NCBI GenBank assembly: GCA_963710675.1
Contig: CAVQBE010000021.1
Coordinates: 62,001-126,000 of the forward strand
Direction of reading: 5' to 3'
Origin: JACCZX01 sp963710675
GTDB taxonomy: Bacteria > Pseudomonadota > Gammaproteobacteria > Burkholderiales > Burkholderiaceae_F
Length of the DNA: 64,000 bases
Shown here: piece after piece, positions 17,501-27,808 of the stretch
Numbering within the stretch: the first letter of the stretch is position 1
Layout of the letters: each line of letters starts with the position of its first letter
Notes under the pieces: model-generated
The model's input: only the letters and a program-made list of their open reading frames with translations
Database searches by the model: none
What the model was told of the DNA's origin: nothing
Translations under genes and position numbers: made by a program

Positions 17501-20477
17501 CGGCGCCGAGCCGGAGCACAACACGAGACCGCGGGTGTCACTGGTGCCGCGACACACCTGCTTCAGTCGCTTGATCTCGACGGTCTGTTCGTACGCATAG
17601 AAGCCTCCAAGCAGTCGCTTGCGATAAGCAAAGCGGGTGCGGCTGTACGCGTCGACGCTGACCTCGCTGCCTGACTGAGGTTTGCCCGCGTTGTCGAGCA
17701 CGACGGCTTTAAAACGCAGTGAATCTCGCTTGAAGAAGCTGCCGTCGGGCGCAATGCCGACGACCAGCGCGGATGGCGTCAGCAGCGTTTGTGTAAACGC
17801 CGTCAGAATTTGTCCATTCGGATCGGCGTATTCCATCTCGACTTCCAGCGCGCGCGTTTGCTCCCGCACTTGCTCATTCGACACCGCCTTGTCTGCTGAA
17901 AGCTTGTCGAACACCACACGCGCACCACCGTTGGCGTCGAGCGAGACGTCCTGCACGCGCGCCGCACCACCAGTGGCTTCCGGCTCGTCCTGCGCGGACT
18001 CGTCATACGGCGCTTCGGCTTCGATGCCTACTCTGGGTACAGAGCCACCGAAGCTGAACTCTTCGTAGTCAGCAAACGATTGCGAGCTCGGCACGATGCG
18101 GCTTCGGAACTTGACCGGCGCACCAGCGGCGGGGCCGCCGGATAAATAACTCAGCTGTGCGTCGATCGAGACCTGGCTTGCGTTAACGACGGACTTGGCC
18201 GGCGGCTTCAGCACGGCCTTCATCAGCGGTACGCGAAACTGCTCGACGCGAAACGATCCGCTCTGCAAGCGCCCTCCGCGTCCACGCTCGTGCGATGGAT
18301 CGAAGTTTGCAAAGAGCACCGTGTACTCGCCGAGCTTTGCGTCCTTCGGAATATTCCAGCTACTAAGGGCCGTGCCGTTATTCCAAATAACCGGCAGATC
18401 GAATCGCTGTCCGCTGCCCGAATGAATCAGCTGCAACTGACGCGGCAGGTGGCGGGTCTCGACTGCTGCAAATCCGGTTCCTACTCTGCGACGAATGACA
18501 TGCTTCATCGACACCGTCTCGCCGGCGCGGAACAGTGCGCGGTCAAAGACCGTGTGCGCGATCACCGGCTCCGCGCCAGAACCTCCACCGAGATTGAACT
18601 GCCATGGCCGTATGCCGTCGTTCCAACTCGAAAGCATCAGCGACATGTCACCGTCTATGCGTGCGCTGACCAAATATGCATTGGGCGCGTGCGGGCAATC
18701 CTGCCAGCGCCGTTGCTGCGGCAGCTCGCGGTCAATCCGTGCGATGCCGCTGGCGTCAGTCGCACCGTCCCACCAACGCTTGCCGAGACAATCAGTGATG
18801 CGCACTTGCGCGCCCGTAACCGGCTTTCCATCGTCGAGCCGCGTCACCCAGGCCAGCGACGACTCGCGTCCGTGCTTGAAGTGAATGGCAAGATTGGTAA
18901 CCAGCGCTCCGCCCGAAACGTAATACGGCTTGTCCTCTGCGTGCAGCGCCTGACCGAGTCGCGCGCTCGCAATCTCAACCGCGTACAGCCCAGGTTGTGG
19001 CAAAGGAATACCGATCACCTGCATCACCATCTTCGGTTCAGCCCGCGGAATGTCGATCGGTTGCGCCGCTGCACGTTCAGCGTCAGACAGCATCGGCACC
19101 GAGCCGGGCTTCAGGTATTCGCCAGATTTCGAGAAAGTCGCGACGGATGTCTTCCGACGGCTCACGCAGTATTCGACGCATCCACTGGGCAAGCGCGGCG
19201 TCGTCATCGGTGTCAATCCGCTTGATGCGGCCCTTAGCTGCAGTCTTGGGTGCTTTGGCCACGTCCAGCGCGTAGGCATCGAGTGTCGGCTCGACATTGC
19301 GCACGGTGACTGGCAACGCCGGCTGTGCATTCACTTCGAGGATGCCGAAGCGCGATGGAAACTTGACGAGCGGTGGATCGTCGTCGATGCGCACCTTCAT
19401 CGGAAACGCGGTGGCGTTCGCCAGCGAGCGGCCGGCGTCATCCTTCAAATCGTTAGGCAAAGAGATCGTCGCCTCGCTGCGCTCTGCGAACGGTCCTTTG
19501 AACTCGACTGAATCGACCGTCGCAACGTTGGGATCGATGGTCGGCAAATGAACTTTGCCGTCGGCCGCACGCAATTCGATCTTCGATGCGAGACCACGCG
19601 CGACTGGCGCAGTGAACTCGAGCTGCGCAGGCAACACCGGAATGCAGCCCGCGGTTGCGTTAACGCGCTGGCACGTGAAGCGCGCCGAAAATTGCGGCCG
19701 CACCTGATACGGGAGCGTCTGCGATTCGGTGGTCGCAATACCGTTGGCAGTCTTGATGCCGGCACCCCACACCAGTCGCACACGCGCTGCGGGCGGCAGC
19801 GGTCTTCCGCAGCTTGCGACGAGAATCGGCGCATCGACGAGTCGAACATCCTTGACAGAGGCCACGCCACGATTACCGCGCTTGAAGATCACGTCAAACA
19901 AGACGCGCGCGCGATTCTTCTGCTCGGCCAGAACGCGCTCGCGCTCCTTACCCGCGAGGATGTTGAGCGGCAGGCGCTCGCCGATACCGTCAACCGCGCA
20001 ATACGCATTCGCGCGCACGCTGGCCAAATCGGCATGCGCGTCCAGCGCAAGCAGGAAGACCTGCGCTTCGTCGATACGCTCTTCACCTTCGTCAGGCCAT
20101 GCGCCGCGAATCGACGGCCCGCCGGTCGAAAATCGGAACGATTGCGCCGCGACCTCGGCGCCGGCGAATGTTTTCAGTCCCGGCTTTGTCTTGAAGCTGC
20201 ACTCGATGCCGGCTGGCAAGTCCTGATCGAAGTCGTACAGCCAGTTGCGAGCGTCGGCCCAACGACCTCGACCTTTGCCGGCACATTCGACATCAAACGG
20301 CGCTTCGCTGCGCGGATCGCCAAAGCTCACCATCGGCTGCGAAAAACGCGCCACGACCTGTCGCACGTCCTTGACTTGCCCTTGTGGACTGAATGACTCG
20401 ACTTTTGCCGCATCCTGGGCTGCAACCGCTGCAACCAGCGACAACATCACAGCAAGGGCCAACGTACGAATTCGCAT
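14564..20477 (-). CDS. Bacterial alpha-2-macroglobulin, frameshifted
   Basis: About 1970 residues after joining two frames at roughly 19120-19135. The N-terminus MRIRTLALAVMLSLVAAVAA is a Sec signal peptide; I see no lipobox, unlike E. coli YfhM. The start is fixed by CGGAGAA 4-5 bases upstream and by family alignment. The thioester motif CLEQ is at about residue 1498, within PFTCLEQRASVAVALEDP, so the protease-trapping chemistry should be intact. A Gly-rich loop (AAGGGGGGENARELFDT) precedes the bait-to-thioester half. Downstream are MG domains and the receptor-like C-terminus. It is co-transcribed with pbpC and divergent from cbs. The role is periplasmic protease inhibition, from family knowledge. 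Confidence 0.93.
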
Positions 20478-20563
20478 AGGCAGTTCTCCGAAGTGACGCC
20501 ATTGTGCAGAGGGGAATGAAGCGTGTGTGAAGCGCGCGTGAACGGCAAGAGCACAATTGCTGG

Positions 20564-21955
20564 ATGGCGTTGAAGAACTTAAAACCGACACAAGCCCCAC
20601 CCGCAGTCCTCGACCTGATCGGCAACACGCCGATGATCGAGGTGACGCGACTGGATACCGGGCCGTGCACGTTGTTGCTGAAACTCGAATCGCAGAATCC
20701 TGGCGGCTCTATCAAGGACAGAATCGGCCGCTCGATGATCGAAGGCGCAGAGCGGCGCGGCGATCTGAAACCGGGCGGCACGGTGGTTGAAGCGACTGCC
20801 GGCAATACCGGCCTGGGGCTCGCTCTGGTCGCGCGCGCAAAAGGCTATCGGGTCGTGCTCGTAGTGCCCGACAAGATGTCGAGCGAAAAAGTGCTGCATC
20901 TGAAAGCGCTCGGCGCCGAAGTGAATTTGACGCGATCCGATGTCGGGAAAGGCCATCCCGAGTACTACCAGGACGCCGCCGCCCGCCTTGCTGCGGAAAT
21001 TCCGGGTGCATTTTTCGCCAATCAATTCGGCAATCCCGACAACCCAGACGCACACGAGCAGACAACTGGGCCGGAGATCTGGCAGCAATGCGAACATCGC
21101 CTCGATGCGATCGTCGTTGGCGTCGGCTCTGCCGGAACGATCACCGGGCTGACGCGATATTTCCGGAAAGTCGCGCCGGCCGTCGAGTTCGTGCTGGCCG
21201 ACCCCGTTGGATCGATCCTCGCCGAGTACGTAAAGAGCGGCAATATCGGTGTGGCCGGCTCCTGGGCAGTTGAAGGCATTGGCGAAGACTTCATCCCGCC
21301 GATTGCCGATTTAAGCGGCGTCAAGCACGCGTATTCGATCAGCGACGAAGAAAGCTTTGCAACCGCGCGTGAATTGCTGCGAGCAGAGGGCATCTCGGGC
21401 GGCTCGTCGACCGGAACGCTGCTGGCAGCAGCGTTACGATTTTGTCGTGAACAGAAAACCCCGAAGCGCGTGGTGAGCTTCGTATGCGATACCGGGACGC
21501 GCTATCTATCAAAGGTATACAACGATCAATGGATGATCGACCAGGGCCTGCTGAAGCGGCAGCGGCTGGGAGACCTGCGTGATCTGATCGCGCGCCGCTT
21601 TGACGAAGGATCCGTTGTCGCTGTCGGGCCGGACGATACGTTGATGACCGCTTTTCAGCGGATGCGGCTGGCCGACGTTTCGCAATTGCCGGTGCTGGAC
21701 AAGAAGCAACTGCTGGGCGTGATCGATGAGTCGGACCTGCTGCTAACGGTGCACGATGATGCGGCGCGCTTCCACGCGCCAGTCAGCGGTGCCATGACAA
21801 CCAAGCTTGATACCGTGCGGCCTGATGCAAGCCTCGACAAGCTGCAAGCGATACTGGATCGTGGCCTTGTGGCAATCATCGCCGACGAGAACCAGTTTTA
21901 CGGGCTCGTCACCCGCTTCGATCTACTTAATCATCTTCGCAAGAAGCTGACATGA
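20564..21955 (+). CDS. cbs: Cystathionine beta-synthase
   Basis: A 463-residue PLP enzyme that joins serine and homocysteine to cystathionine. The catalytic domain has the PLP lysine in NPGGSIKDRIG near residue 51, the Asn/Gly loop TAGNTGLGLALVA near 78 and GVGSAGTITGLTRYF near 187. The C-terminal 130 residues hold two CBS motifs (DTLMTAFQRMRLADVSQLPV and DASLDKLQAILDRGLVAIIA), which may bind adenosyl ligands. No heme-binding N-terminus is present. The gene overlaps the next one by 4 bases (ATGA), so reverse transsulfuration is probably an operon. It is divergent from the macroglobulin gene. Confidence 0.92.
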   Translation: MALKNLKPTQAPPAVLDLIGNTPMIEVTRLDTGPCTLLLKLESQNPGGSIKDRIGRSMIEGAERRGDLKPGGTVVEATAGNTGLGLALVARAKGYRVVLVVPDKMSSEKVLHLKALGAEVNLTRSDVGKGHPEYYQDAAARLAAEIPGAFFANQFGNPDNPDAHEQTTGPEIWQQCEHRLDAIVVGVGSAGTITGLTRYFRKVAPAVEFVLADPVGSILAEYVKSGNIGVAGSWAVEGIGEDFIPPIADLSGVKHAYSISDEESFATARELLRAEGISGGSSTGTLLAAALRFCREQKTPKRVVSFVCDTGTRYLSKVYNDQWMIDQGLLKRQRLGDLRDLIARRFDEGSVVAVGPDDTLMTAFQRMRLADVSQLPVLDKKQLLGVIDESDLLLTVHDDAARFHAPVSGAMTTKLDTVRPDASLDKLQAILDRGLVAIIADENQFYGLVTRFDLLNHLRKKLT

Positions 21956-23130
21956 ACGACAAATCCGACAAGCAGGATTTCGCGACGCGCGTCATTCACG
22001 CCGGCCAGTCCCCCGACCCGTCGACCGGCGCGATCATGCCGCCTATCTACGCAACGTCGACGTTCGTGCAGCAGAGCCCGGGAGTCCACAAGGGGCTCGA
22101 TTACGGCCGATCACACAATCCAACGCGGTGGGCGCTCGAACGATGCGTAGCGGATCTGGAGAGCGGCGCGCAGGCATATGCATTTGCCTCAGGCATGGCG
22201 GCGATCGCGACGGTGCTCGAGTGTCTCGATGCTGGCGCACACATCGTGGCCGGCGACGATCTGTACGGCGGAACGTTTCGACTGTTTGAGCGAGTGCGCA
22301 AGCGCAGCGCGGGGCATCGCTTCACGTTTGTTGATATGTCGAATATCGACCAGTTGACCGCCGCGTTGCGGCCTGAGACAAAAATGGTGTGGGTCGAAAC
22401 GCCTAGCAACCCGCTACTGAAGCTGGCCGATCTCGCAGCGATTGCAGAACTTTGCCGCCGTCGCAACATCATCGCTGCTGCCGACAATACGTTCGCGAGC
22501 CCGTGGGTTCAGCGCCCACTCGAATCCGGCTTCGATGTGGTCGTGCATTCGACGACCAAGTATCTGAACGGCCATTCGGACGTCATCGGTGGGGTCGCTG
22601 TCGTAGGCGCTGATGAACGGCTTGCTCCGATGCGCGAGCAGCTTGGCTTTTTGCAGAACGCCGTCGGCGGGATCGCCGGCCCGTTCGATAGTTTTCTGAC
22701 GTTGCGCGGAATCAAGACGCTCGCGCTGCGCATGCAGCGCCATTGCGAAAACGCGCTGGCGTTGGCACAGTGGCTCGAATCACAACCGAACGTAAAAAAG
22801 GTTCGCTATCCGGGCCTGCCGTCGCATCCGCATCACGCATTGGCACGCCGGCAAATGCACGGCTTCGGCGGCATGATTTCCCTCGATCTAACGACGGATC
22901 TGGCAGGAACCAGGCGCTTCCTCGAGCGTTGCGAGGTCTTCGCGCTCGCCGAGAGTCTCGGCGGTGTCGAAAGCCTGATCGAGCACCCGGCGATCATGAC
23001 GCACGCAACAATTCCGGTTGCGCAACGCTTTGACCTGGGTATCGGCGATTCGCTGGTCAGACTATCGGTCGGAGTGGAAAGCGTTGATGACCTGCAACGC
23101 GATCTGGCACGCGCGCTCTCGGCGATCTAG
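21952..23130 (+). CDS. Cystathionine gamma-lyase / trans-sulfuration PLP enzyme
   Basis: A 392-residue member of the Cys/Met-metabolism PLP family (aspartate aminotransferase fold). Motifs: ATSTFVQQSPGVHKGLDYGR, the AFASGMAAI segment, and the PLP lysine in VVVHSTTKYLNGHSDVIGG near residue 205, with SLGGVESLIEHPA near 340. Coupling to cystathionine beta-synthase by overlapping stop and start implies cleavage of cystathionine to cysteine. Sequence alone cannot exclude cystathionine gamma-synthase activity, but the operon partner favours gamma-lyase. No frame breaks. Confidence 0.9.
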   Translation: MNDKSDKQDFATRVIHAGQSPDPSTGAIMPPIYATSTFVQQSPGVHKGLDYGRSHNPTRWALERCVADLESGAQAYAFASGMAAIATVLECLDAGAHIVAGDDLYGGTFRLFERVRKRSAGHRFTFVDMSNIDQLTAALRPETKMVWVETPSNPLLKLADLAAIAELCRRRNIIAAADNTFASPWVQRPLESGFDVVVHSTTKYLNGHSDVIGGVAVVGADERLAPMREQLGFLQNAVGGIAGPFDSFLTLRGIKTLALRMQRHCENALALAQWLESQPNVKKVRYPGLPSHPHHALARRQMHGFGGMISLDLTTDLAGTRRFLERCEVFALAESLGGVESLIEHPAIMTHATIPVAQRFDLGIGDSLVRLSVGVESVDDLQRDLARALSAI

Positions 23131-23143
23131 TTACAGGCCGCTG

Positions 23144-23635
23144 TCAGTCCTGGATCCACGGCAGGCCGTGCGAGCGCCAGCCGTCGATGAAGCCGCGTTG
23201 CTGAGAATGATTGCGCTGACCCTCGAAGCCTTCAAGAACGTTGAACACATTTAGATAGCCGGCGTCGCGCGCCACACGCGCTGCGTGGTGTGACCGCACG
23301 CCACTGCGACACAACAGCAAAACTGTTTGCTCAGGCGGCGCAACTGCCTGCAAATCACCGAGGAAGCGCTTGACCTGTTCAGGGTCCGAGCCATGCCACT
23401 CGGCCTGCAAAGCGCCCGGAACACATCCCACGTACCGCACTTCGGGCGCGGTGCGCACATCGACCAGGCGTGCACGGCCTTCCTTATACAAGCGCCAGGC
23501 TTCCGGTGGCGTCACCGCACCGGCGTAGGCACCCTCGGTGGCCTCGATGCGAGTGCGCGCGATGTCGAGAATTCGCTCGGCGTCGGCATCTGCTTGGCTG
23601 GTTGTGCGCTCGGGCGCGACGACGATGTCGTTCAT
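23144..23635 (-). CDS. Rhodanese-domain sulfurtransferase
   Basis: A 163-residue single-domain rhodanese with a 45-residue N-terminal extension. The active-site loop is LLLCRSGVRSHHAA with the persulfide-forming Cys near residue 108, and the fold motifs VDVRTAPEVRYVGCVPGA and GYLNVFNVLEGFEG flank it. The start ATG at 23635 opens toward the sulfite reductase gene, so both may share a divergent control region. The 3' end faces the transsulfuration gene, 13 bases apart. The placement among sulfur genes suggests a role in sulfane sulfur handling or thiosulfate use. Confidence 0.88.
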   Translation of the reverse strand: MNDIVVAPERTTSQADADAERILDIARTRIEATEGAYAGAVTPPEAWRLYKEGRARLVDVRTAPEVRYVGCVPGALQAEWHGSDPEQVKRFLGDLQAVAPPEQTVLLLCRSGVRSHHAARVARDAGYLNVFNVLEGFEGQRNHSQQRGFIDGWRSHGLPWIQD

Positions 23636-23721
23636 TTAGGCGGGAGGGAATTGAACGCCGCATTATTTGATGCCCGTACCAGCCCTAACGAACAAATCGT
23701 TGCAAGCAATGCTGTCAGCGG

Positions 23722-23761
23722 AATAAGGCTTATTGCGTGATGGGATAAGCAAAGCTTGCTT
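23722..23761. promoter_or_regulatory. Two adjacent dyads in the rhodanese/sulfite reductase divergent region
   Basis: AATAAG-G-CTTATT (23722-23734) and AAGCAA-AGC-TTGCTT (23747-23761) are two perfect inverted repeats 12 bases apart, in a 187-base gap between divergently read sulfur genes. The gap is markedly AT-richer here than the flanking coding DNA. CysB-type activators use AT-rich imperfect dyads, so a sulfur-responsive regulator site is plausible. The assignment is inference. Confidence 0.35.
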
Positions 23762-23822
23762 TTCGCAGTTGTGGCACGGCGGTACGGCTAAATTCCAGGG
23801 CCGTTAGTCGAGTGCCTGCCTG

Positions 23823-25515
23823 ATGTACCAATACGACGCTGTCGATCGCACGCTTGTGGCCGAGCGGGTGGCCGAGTACCGCGATCAGACGTCCCGTTTT
23901 CTAAGCGGGAAGCTGTCTGAAGATGAGTTTCGACCGCTGCGTCTTCGCAATGGCCTGTACGTGCAGCGCCATGCGCCCATGTTGCGTATCGCGATTCCGT
24001 ACGGCCTGCTGTCGGCCAAGCAGATGCGAACCCTGGCCGGCATCGCGCGCCGGTATGACCGCGGATACGGGCATTTCACGACGCGTCAAAACATCCAATT
24101 CAATTGGATCCGTCTCGAGGACTCGCCCGACATTCTTGAAGAGCTGGCGAGCGTCGAAATGCATGCTATTCAAACCAGCGGCAATGCTGTGCGCAATATC
24201 ACCAGCGATGAATTTGCGGGTGTTGCTGCAGATGAGCTGGTCGACCCGCGCGCGTTCTGCGAAATCCTGCGTCAATGGTCGTCGTTTCACCCCGAGTTCA
24301 CGTGGCTGCCGCGCAAGTTCAAGATTGCGATCAACGGTGCGCGCGAAGATCGCGCCGCGGTGGCATTTCACGACATCGGACTGCACCTGACGCGGGCGCC
24401 GGACGGCGCGCTCGGCTTCCGTGTGCTCGTCGGCGGCGGCATGGGGCGCACACCGATCATCGGCACGGTGATCCGTGAGTTTTTACCGTGGCAACAGTAT
24501 TTGACCTACATCGAATCCATTCTCCGCGTTTATAACCGGCACGGCCGGCGCGACAACATTCACAAGGCGCGCATCAAGATCCTGGTACGCGCACTTGGCA
24601 TCGAGGAGTTCGCGCGCCAGGTCGAGGAAGACTTTGCGCCGTTCGCCAACGGCCCCTCGACGGTGACCGACGAAGAATTGCATCGCGTTGCGAGTTACTT
24701 CGCGCCCGCGCCGTATGAGGCCCTTGAGGAGCAAGAGCTCGACACTTCCGATCGCGCGTTCGCGCGCTGGGTCGCACGCAGCGTCAAGCGGCATCGTGTT
24801 CCGGGTTACCGCTCGGTAGTGCTGTCATTGAAACCGACTGGTATCGCTCCCGGCGATGCAACGGCCGAACAGATGGACATCGTTGCCGACTGGGCCGAGC
24901 GATACGGATTCGGCGAAATTCGCGTCTCGCACGAACAGAATCTGATCCTGCCTGATGTGCGCTTGAACCAGCTGCGTGCGCTCTGGCATGAAGCAAAAGC
25001 TGCGGGCTTGGCGACGTCGAACATCGGACTGCTCACCGACATCATCGCTTGCCCCGGCGGTGACTTTTGTTCGCTTGCAAACGCGAAGTCGATACCGATC
25101 GCCGAGGGCATCCAGCGACGCTTCGACGATCTTGACTATCTGCACGATCTGGGCGAGATCAACATCAATATCTCGGGCTGCATCAACTCGTGCGGGCATC
25201 ATCACGTCGGTCACATCGGCATCCTGGGCGTCGACAAGGATGGCGACGAGTGGTACCAGGTCTCCCTCGGCGGCGCCGACGGCTCGTCTGCCGGCAGCGA
25301 ACGCGTCGCGATCGGACGCATCATCGGGCCGTCATTCAAGGCTGATCAGATGCCCGACGTTGTCGAGCGCTTGATCGATACGTTTGTGTCGCTGCGCGAA
25401 GACGGTGAGCGCTTCATCGACACGGTCGTTCGGGTTGGCCACTGTCCCCTTCAAGGAACGCGTTTACGGCGAAGGTGCACCGGCGCACAAACGCCGCGAA
25501 GAGGTGATCGTATGA
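23823..25515 (+). CDS. cysI: Nitrite/sulfite reductase hemoprotein, frameshifted at the 3' end
   Basis: About 564 residues after correction. The enzyme carries siroheme and a 4Fe-4S cluster and reduces sulfite to sulfide. The cluster ligands are in IIACPGGDFC near residue 413 and NISGCINSCGHHH near 454. The two ferredoxin-like half domains are visible at HFTTRQNIQFNWI and IRVSHEQNLILP. A C-run insertion near 25447-25450 throws the frame; removing one C restores the tail FKERVYGEG ... REEVIV and the stop TGA at 25513-25515. That stop overlaps the ATG of the DUF934 gene. The neighbours DUF934 and cobA support an assimilatory sulfite role. Confidence 0.9.
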
Positions 25516-26035
25516 ATCGCGCTACCAGTGTTGACGCACGACGGCGCCTGGATTGCCGACGACTGGTCAGCCGTCAGCGACTCCAGCGGACGCTGTGAGT
25601 AAGAACGATGCGGCGCTATTGCCGCTGACAACGTATCTGCGGCAACCGCCATCGATTGCACACGGTGTATGTCTGTTGCCCACAGACGATCCGGCCGCGC
25701 TCGTTCCCTACCTGCAAGCGGTGCCGCTGATTGCGATCGACTTTCCGGTGTTCAACGACGGGCGTGGTTATTCGATCGCGGCGGTCTTGCGCAGCCGTTA
25801 TAAGTACCGTGGCGATCTGCGTGCGATCGGAGATGTCTTGATCGATCAGCTGTTCTTCATGCGCCGCGTCGGGTTTACGTCGTTTCTGCTGCGAGCCGAT
25901 CAAGACCACGTCAAGGCTGCGGCGAAGATGCGAACCTTTTCCGACGCATATCAAGGCGCTGCGGACAATCCGCTGCCTGCGTTTCGCCGCCATGCGCGAC
26001 CGGATGCGCGCGAGCTGGCGGAGCAAGACCGATGA
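25512..26035 (+). CDS. DUF934-family protein, frameshifted N-terminus
   Basis: About 170 residues. The C-terminal two thirds are canonical DUF934: VPLIAIDFPVFNDGRGYSIA, LRSRYKYRGDLRAIGDVL and QLFFMRRVGFTSFLLRAD. The N-terminus needs two indels (near 25530 and 25600) to read MNRATS then THDGAWIADDWSAVSDSSGR, which is the usual family opening. Genes of this family commonly sit beside sulfite reductase in betaproteobacteria, and a role in sulfur assimilation is assumed, but the chemistry is unknown. It is coupled by overlaps to genes on both sides. No PAPS reductase gene (cysH) follows, which is unusual for this cluster. Confidence 0.8.
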
Positions 26036-26808
26036 GCGTGGCGCGTACCGCAGAGCCGCGTGTTCATTTCGTCGGGGCCGGCCCAGGTGCCGCGGACTTG
26101 CTGACGGTGCGCGCAGTCCGTGTTTTGGCAAGCGCCGAATTCGTGCTGCACGACGCACTGGTCGAAACATCCGTGCTTGAACTCGCTCCACGCGCGCAGC
26201 GCATGGCAGTTGGCAAGCGCGCGCAGCGCCCGTCAACTGCGCAACGCTTCATCAACAAGACGCTCATCGATTGCGCCCGCAAGTCCACGCATGTGGTGCG
26301 GCTAAAAGGTGGAGATCCGTCGGTCTTCGGCCGCCTGGATGAGGAAATGCAGGCGCTGCGAGGAGCCAACATTGGATTTGAAGTCGTGCCGGGAATCACT
26401 GCGGCCAGCGCAGCCGCTGCCGAGCTGCAGGCTTCTTTGACTTTGCGGGGCATCGCGCGCGCGGTGACGTTTCTGACGCCATGCGTATGCGATGAGCATG
26501 ACGATGCAACGTGGGGTCCGGCGATCGACAGCCTGCGTGCGGGAGCCACGTTAGGTGTTTACATGGCAGGGCGTCACATTCCTGAGACTGCACAGCGTTT
26601 GATTGCCCGCGGCGAGCTTCGGTCCACGCCAATCGCAATTCTTGAAAATGTCAGCCTTGCGGATTCGCGCCACTGGCTCGGAACGCTTGCCACGGCTGCG
26701 GTTTCCCCACCTCAAATCGGAACCGGGCCCGTCGTATTACTGATCGGCGAAGCGCTGCGTACCTCTCTGGAGCGTCAACTCACCACCAGCATTGCGCGAG
26801 CCGCTTAG
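26032..26808 (+). CDS. cobA: Uroporphyrinogen-III C-methyltransferase
   Basis: A 258-residue SAM-dependent methyltransferase that makes precorrin-2 for siroheme. Motifs: VHFVGAGPGAADLLTVRA at the N-terminus, VVRLKGGDPSVFGRLDEE near residue 88, FEVVPGITAASAAAAEL near 118 and ATLGVYMAGRHIP near 173. It is the single-domain CobA type, not fused to the CysG oxidase/chelatase domain. That fits the separate SirB-like chelatase gene 1 kb away. The start overlaps the DUF934 stop (ATGA). The product feeds siroheme to the sulfite reductase encoded two genes upstream. Confidence 0.92.
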   Translation: MSVARTAEPRVHFVGAGPGAADLLTVRAVRVLASAEFVLHDALVETSVLELAPRAQRMAVGKRAQRPSTAQRFINKTLIDCARKSTHVVRLKGGDPSVFGRLDEEMQALRGANIGFEVVPGITAASAAAAELQASLTLRGIARAVTFLTPCVCDEHDDATWGPAIDSLRAGATLGVYMAGRHIPETAQRLIARGELRSTPIAILENVSLADSRHWLGTLATAAVSPPQIGTGPVVLLIGEALRTSLERQLTTSIARAA

Positions 26809-26889
26809 CTGCTAGGCGAAACTGCATTCCGTAGGCGCGAGAAAGCGCCGCGCGTTCGTTCCTTCTATTGCCCGAATTGGCGACAGGGT

Positions 26890-27754
26890 TTAGGTTTTAC
26901 TTATTGCGTCGTTTGAAAGTTCGACGACACGCCGCGCTTTGCGTAACACCGGTTCGTCGACCATGCGCCCTTCGAAGATGAATGCGCCGGCAGTCGGACT
27001 ATCCGGCATGGCGTGCAACAACGCTTTGGCCCACGCCAACTCGGCTGGCGAGGGCGTAAATGCCGCATGAATGATCGAAATTTGCGCGCGGGTGAATAGC
27101 AGTCTTGCAGCCGAAGCCAAGCGCCAGAACCTTTCGCGTTTCGTCACTCAGATCGTCGGGCCGATTCAAATCAAGATAAGGAACATCCCACGCCTGCAAT
27201 CCGGCTGCTTTCGCTGCGTTAACGAGCCGGCTGCGCGCGTGCAGCAGTCCGTCCCAACCAAACTGCGCGCCGAGCTCGACAGCAAGATCGGCGCCGCCAA
27301 GCATCAGCGCTGCGAGCTTGCCACCCGACTGCGCGATGGCTAGTGCCTTTTCGACGCCACTGGGCGTCTCGATCAATGCAGTCAGGCGCTCGTAGCAGTT
27401 GCCTGCCCATGCGTGCAACGCGAGCAGGTCCGCGGCATCTTCGACTTTTGGCACGACCAACCAATCAAGACGCACTTTGGAATCGTTCAGCGCTAGGACG
27501 TCACGCAACCCATCAAGTGTGCGCACGCTATTGATGCGCAACGCTAGCGGCGGTCCCTGAGAAGACCGGTTCGTCCGCAGCCAACCGACTACCTGTTCGC
27601 GTGCCGATTGCTTTCTGTCGGCATGCACTGCGTCTTCCAGATCGATGCAGACCAGATCCGCGCCGGCACCCATCGCTTTCGGAAAACGCTCAGCATTCTC
27701 GCCCGACACAAACAACATCGAACGCGGGGAGGTTCGCAAAACAGTTGAAGGCAT
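26890..27754 (-). CDS. CitE-like HpcH/HpaI aldolase/lyase, frameshifted
   Basis: About 287 residues after correction. N-terminal PRSMLFVSGENAERFPKAM, DLVCIDLEDAVHADRK, LRINSVRTLDGLRDV and LMLGGADLAVELGAQFGW are characteristic of citrate-lyase beta-like enzymes. A single extra C near 27094 splits the KTAIHPAQI motif; removing it joins the C-terminus FTPSPAELAWAKALL and IFEGRMVDEPVLRKA. The family cleaves acyl-CoA or 3-hydroxyacyl-CoA substrates such as malyl- or citramalyl-CoA with Mg. The gene is convergent with cobA, and its start lies 54 bases from the end of sirB, so it may belong to the ttdAB-slcC-comC-sirB transcript. Confidence 0.85.
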
Positions 27755-27808
27755 CGGATATTCACTGACCTTTAATGTCCGATAACCCAGCGATATGCAA
27801 CTGCATAA

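Noticed and set aside
16712..17674. Plus-strand open frame (320 codons) inside the macroglobulin gene
   Set aside because: Low-complexity shadow with no ribosome site; the macroglobulin frame is continuous and conserved on the other strand.
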